DNA from: Cerrena zonata
Taxonomy: Eukaryota; Basidiomycota; Agaricomycetes; Polyporales; Cerrenaceae
Assembly (NCBI GenBank): GCA_038087015.1
Contig: JASBNA010000032.1
Location: 310,001 to 374,000, forward strand
DNA: 64,000 bases
Reading direction: 5' to 3'
Shown here: positions 60,111 through 64,000 of the stretch, in pieces
Layout of the letters: every line of letters starts with the position of its first letter
Position numbering within the stretch: position 1 is the stretch's first letter
Made by a program: the position numbers and the translations under genes
The notes under the pieces: model-generated
Databases searched by the model: none
What the model was told of the DNA's origin: nothing
What the model saw: the letters and a program-made list of their open reading frames with translations, nothing else

Positions 60111-63100
60111 ATGGTCCCCCCTCCTGCTTCAGAAACTCCCAAACTACCACCTGTATCTTACGCCGATCGCGCAAAACAGGGTCAAAAACCGGCTCTCAAA
60201 GCGCCTCCTTCAAACTCACAATCCTCGCAACGTGTGCAAAAGGATTCAGTAATACGGTCTCCTGCTACCACTCGGAATGGCTCAAGCATCACCTCCCCTG
60301 ACGCCTCTCCAGCCCCGATCGACAGCCCTCAGTCATTGCTAACCAAACAAGTCGACCATCCTTCCCCTTCCCCTCCAAAACTATCATCGGAACCCTCACA
60401 GAATGACGTAAAGATAGAACAAGCAGATCTATCTGGACCACTACCTCACACCATTTCTCAAAAGATGTCCGGACCTCCCGTAAACGTTTGGAACGTTCGC
60501 AAAGAACAGATGTCCCGTGCTGCAACCCTACCTCAGCCTACATCTGTACCATCCAATGTTACTAGATCACCTATAGAAAACGTCACAGACTCATCTAATT
60601 TCCCACTTCCATCTGCTGAACCTCCGCGAAGTGACCCGAAATCACAGAAACGACAGCAACTGAACGGTCATGATACAAGTCCTACTCCTGTTGAACAACC
60701 AGCACACTCGAAGCCGGCACCCCCAATCACCCAGGATCTGGAAAGCTGGCCAACGGTCGGTTCCTCGGTGCATTCAGCTTCAGCACCGCCACGAGATCCA
60801 GGTAATGCGAATACCGGAACATCTGACATTAGTAAGACGGAGAATCCAAAAGAAGCTCCTGTTTCAGTGCCGAAAAAAGGTGCGTTTCTCGTATTCATGT
60901 TTCTAATACTCATTGCACTATTATCTGCATATATTGCTTTATTGTCATTTTTCTCTTTCGTATATGGGGTGACTCATCGTTTTTTTCTCAGGCGAAAAAC
61001 AAAAGTGGATCTCTATTCCTCCAGAGGAACTTCGTGCAGTTGCAGATGCCCTGCGACCATCAAAGCAGTCTCACTCTCGACCTCGTTCGCAGCAAGTCAG
61101 CGGACAAGCCACTGCATCAGGCTCGGGGTCTGTATCAAGGTCAGGGCATAATTCACAACACCAAAGTCGCACCCACTCGGCCGCGGGTATACGACAAACT
61201 ACCTCACATTCCGGCTCAGCTGCGCATTCTCAATCGCATAGTAGGACAGGTAGTGTACATTCAAGTCCTCGACAACCTTCCATTCGAGGTGGTAGACGTC
61301 TTCCTGAAGACAGAGCGAATGGTTCGATTAACCGAAGTGCTCGATCTTCAAGAGCGACGTCGCCTCAACGTCAGATACGAAATCAAGCAATACACTCTCA
61401 ACCTCATGTTTTGCAACCTGTACCTTCAGACGGCGATGCTAGCCAACAACATCCTCGTAATATCCCACACGAGCCTGCGTTCTATGAACCCATCCCTGCA
61501 TATGGTTATTATCCTGCTTTACCTCCAAGTTCTGGTGCCACTCATACACATTCATACCAATCAACGCATGCCACAAATTCACCTGCTTCTCATCCATACT
61601 CTCTTCCATATCCCGCCTCGCCCTCAGCATATCCTCCCGGCCCATACCCTGGCCCACCCTATCACATGTACCCGCCGTATCCTTACCCCTACAACCCTTA
61701 CATGCACTGGGGTCCTGGTCAGGAACACCCTGCTCATCTGTACGCTACTGGTCCTATGGTACCGCCAGGCTCGATAACCTATCCTCAACCTTCAATGGAC
61801 CCTACAAGTCCTGACGTGGCTGCTGGTATTCCTCCCCCAACTATGATCTCACGACCTCCACCGCCGGGTCAATCTGACGCCGTAGCTGGATATAGAGATG
61901 TTGGGTTCGTCTTACCTCCCCCTGCCACGTATGGAAGGCAAGAGCAGAATGGGGAAGGAGAGCAAGGGGATGGACGTCAGAGACAGATCAGTTTCGGCAG
62001 TATCGATGTTGCGACCTCCCAAAGCCCATCCTCTGGTGTAGCATCACCTCATCCTCCCTCTCTTGCGATAGCGTCAGGAACATTGGGCTTAGATGTGAAT
62101 GGAGCAAAACCCGACGTGTTTGCTGAACAAACTACCGAAGATCTGGGTATCGAAAAGCCATTTACTGCTTTTGCTATCGGTGTCACTCCAGACGATACGA
62201 CCCGCTCTCGTTCAAGGTCAAAGACAGCACCGGTGGCGAAGGTATCATTACCACCTAGAGAGCGCATCGAGACGGCCCCTGCAGTCCTCTCAACGGCGAC
62301 AAGTGGTACGTCCGATTTGTCATCTATAGGCATCGAATCATCTGCTCTACGACCTTTGGAGGAGCAAAACGTGATTGACTTGACGGAGTCTCGTGGAACA
62401 AAGTGGGAGTTTGGTACCGCAAATTCCTCGGAAGAAATCTCTACTCAGATATCCATAGCTGTAGATGTACAGCAACAGACTAGACCTGAGAATCTCCCTC
62501 CTGCAAATGGTATTCCCGTTGAAGGACCTCCGCCCGTCTTCGTTGAACAATCAGGCCAACAACCAATACCTCAGCAATATCATATGGGCTACGCTCCTTT
62601 CATACCACCGCCAGCAGGAGTATCGCTGCCTAATTCTCCTCCTATGGCTACTTCATCTTACCCTTCAAGTACCGTCGCACCGACAATATCCTCTCCATCC
62701 AGATCAAGCGATGATTTTCAAGTGAAGAACTTTGGGTACGGGTTTGGTCGTGGTGTTGCTCCAGGGATGCGTCCTCCTCATCCGGGACCCCCACCCGCTT
62801 CGATGGAAGACCCGAGAGCGACATCACCAAGAGAATACCAACTACCTCATGGCGGCCGACCAAGACGTGGGTCATATGGTGGTGGTTTCGGGTATGAGCG
62901 TGGTGGTCACTCGATGCGACGTGGACGTGGCTATGGCGGTGGACGTGGATCAGGTCGTAACATCCCTCGAGGTGGTGGAGGCGGTAACTTTCAACATCAT
63001 CAACACCACCAGAATCAACACCAGAAGCCACCATTCACAGTTATGGCACCTCCTCAACCTCAACCACTCCCACCAGTGTCTGAGTCTCCATACTACCCGC

Positions 63101-63799
63101 ATGTTCCTCAGCCACATATCTCAGGAACAACATACTATCATCCTGTGGCATACGAAACGTACTATGCTGGGTACGCTGCCCCGCCTCTGCCTCCTCATCT
63201 TGCGATCCCCCCACCATCACGAACGACTGGTCCCCCTCTACCGTCACCAATAACAAGGCTTCCGTATCGCATCGACGATCATCAATATCATCTTCTTGGT
63301 CAACTAGAATACTACTTGAGTGCTGAGAACTTGGCCAGGGACTTCTGGTTGCGGAAACAGGTAAGTTTCGTTCGAATCATCTAGGTACGCCCACAATCTC
63401 TGAACCCTCATTGATTTACAGATGGATTCTCATGGTTGGCTGTCCATTTCACTGATCGCCTCGTTCAATCGCGTGAAGCTATTGACGGCTGATGTACAAC
63501 TTGTTCGTGATGCGTTAGCCAAATCGAGTCTGGTGGAACTGAGAGACCACGAAGTTCGGGTACACGATTGGAAGCAGTATGTTGTTCCTGACGCTTCGAG
63601 AAGCATAGTGGATGGTGGATTTGTCCCGAACGCTTCTGGTGCAGCTGCGACGTTTCCATCGGCGGACACCAACGATAATTTGGATCCTTCTGAGGAGGAA
63701 GGAGAGGAAGATGACATCGAAACCGAAGATGACGATGTTGAGTTTGTTCTAGGGAAAGATGCGAATCGCTCTTGGACGCCAGAGCGTCCTACCGTATGA
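60111..63799 (+). CDS. La-motif RNA-binding protein (LARP1/Slf1-Sro9 type)
   Basis: Cytoplasmic La-related protein of about 1,170 residues in three exons (60111-60880, 60992-63360, 63422-63799). It starts MVPPPASETPKLPPVSYADR. Most of it is disordered, rich in Pro, Ser, Gln and Tyr. An RGG-like region (GGRPRRGSYGGGFGYERGG, then GRGYGGGRGSGRNIPRGGGG) lies before the La motif near the C-terminus. The La motif is QLEYYLSAENLARDFWLRKQ, then MDSHGWLSISLIASFNRVKL with an intron exactly between, and LVRDALAKSSLVELRD. It ends in an acidic tail (SEEEGEEDDIETEDDDVE). No RRM follows the La motif, which separates it from true La and matches LARP1 and yeast Slf1/Sro9, factors that bind mRNA of ribosomal-protein and mitochondrial genes. 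Confidence 0.92.
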
Positions 63800-64000
63800 C
63801 ACAAACGAGTTCCAGCCACTACCCATTCAATTGGGCCTTAGGTTTCATCATTAATAGCATTCCTCATACCTCTTAGCATCCAAATGGACGCTCTACTAGT
63901 AGGGTACTGCCATCCCGAAGTCTTCCCTTCCGGCATACCCGTACTATGACACTTACCATATATTTCCGTCTTACACACAGCTGATTCTGCTCAGAAGTTC
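63800..64000. other. 3' flank of the La-motif gene
   Basis: Non-coding; nothing else seen before the window ends. Confidence 0.3.

Overview
The window is nuclear DNA of an agaricomycete (mushroom-forming basidiomycete), most likely a white-rot or litter-decaying Agaricales species. The evidence is protein genes broken by many 50-65 nt GT-AG introns, a class II manganese peroxidase, three proteins of the agaricomycete DUF6533 membrane family, a P450 of basidiomycete type and a UstYa-family oxidase. No rRNA, tRNA, CRISPR array or intact transposon was recognised. Coordinates were derived by hand-splicing; exon ends are exact where stated and otherwise approximate.

Layout. 0-1.6 kb: an FAD monooxygenase running off the left edge (minus) and a degenerate relic of the C-terminal half of a related enzyme. 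2.3-6.3 kb: MSH2 (plus) behind a cluster of MluI-like cell-cycle boxes. 6.6-7.9 kb: a short manganese peroxidase (minus), followed by 3.2 kb of gene-poor DNA. 11.1-13.7 kb: mitochondrial ATP synthase subunit k, then a Ser-rich DUF4048-like protein ending in an acidic WNW tail. 14.2-17.9 kb: two tandem DUF6533 membrane-protein genes (minus); a third paralog lies at 38.0-39.5 kb (plus). 19.4-21.0 kb: a GPI-type GH16 glucanase. 21.7-23.9 kb: the ornithine carrier ORT1 and mitochondrial ribosome recycling factor RRF1. 24.1-32.6 kb: an accessory stretch with a UstYa-family protein, a divergent small membrane protein, a small secreted peptide with dibasic site and internal repeat, a seven-helix membrane protein and a P450. 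33-37 kb: a long disordered Ser/Pro-rich protein and YAE1. 41.7-47.2 kb: a very large RBR-type E3 ligase with four CCCH zinc fingers. 50.2-51.6 kb: a conserved basidiomycete coiled-coil protein. 53.6-56.0 kb: a SOM1-like subunit of the mitochondrial inner-membrane peptidase and S-adenosylhomocysteine hydrolase. 57.4-64 kb: an unknown basidiomycete protein, a gene fragment and a La-motif RNA-binding protein.

How the genes relate. Most are independent housekeeping genes (mismatch repair, mitochondrial translation, import and energy, methyl cycle, Fe-S assembly). Wood- or litter-decay functions are the peroxidase and the GH16 enzyme. The 24-32 kb block has the composition of a small peptide or secondary-metabolite locus.

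The most unusual observation is in the three DUF6533 genes. Each of them can only be read in frame if it contains a 2-nt micro-exon and an 8-nt micro-exon at the same two positions, flanked by introns of normal length. Other oddities are a GC-AG intron in the SOM1-like gene and single-base frame breaks in ATP19 and near the I-helix of the P450.
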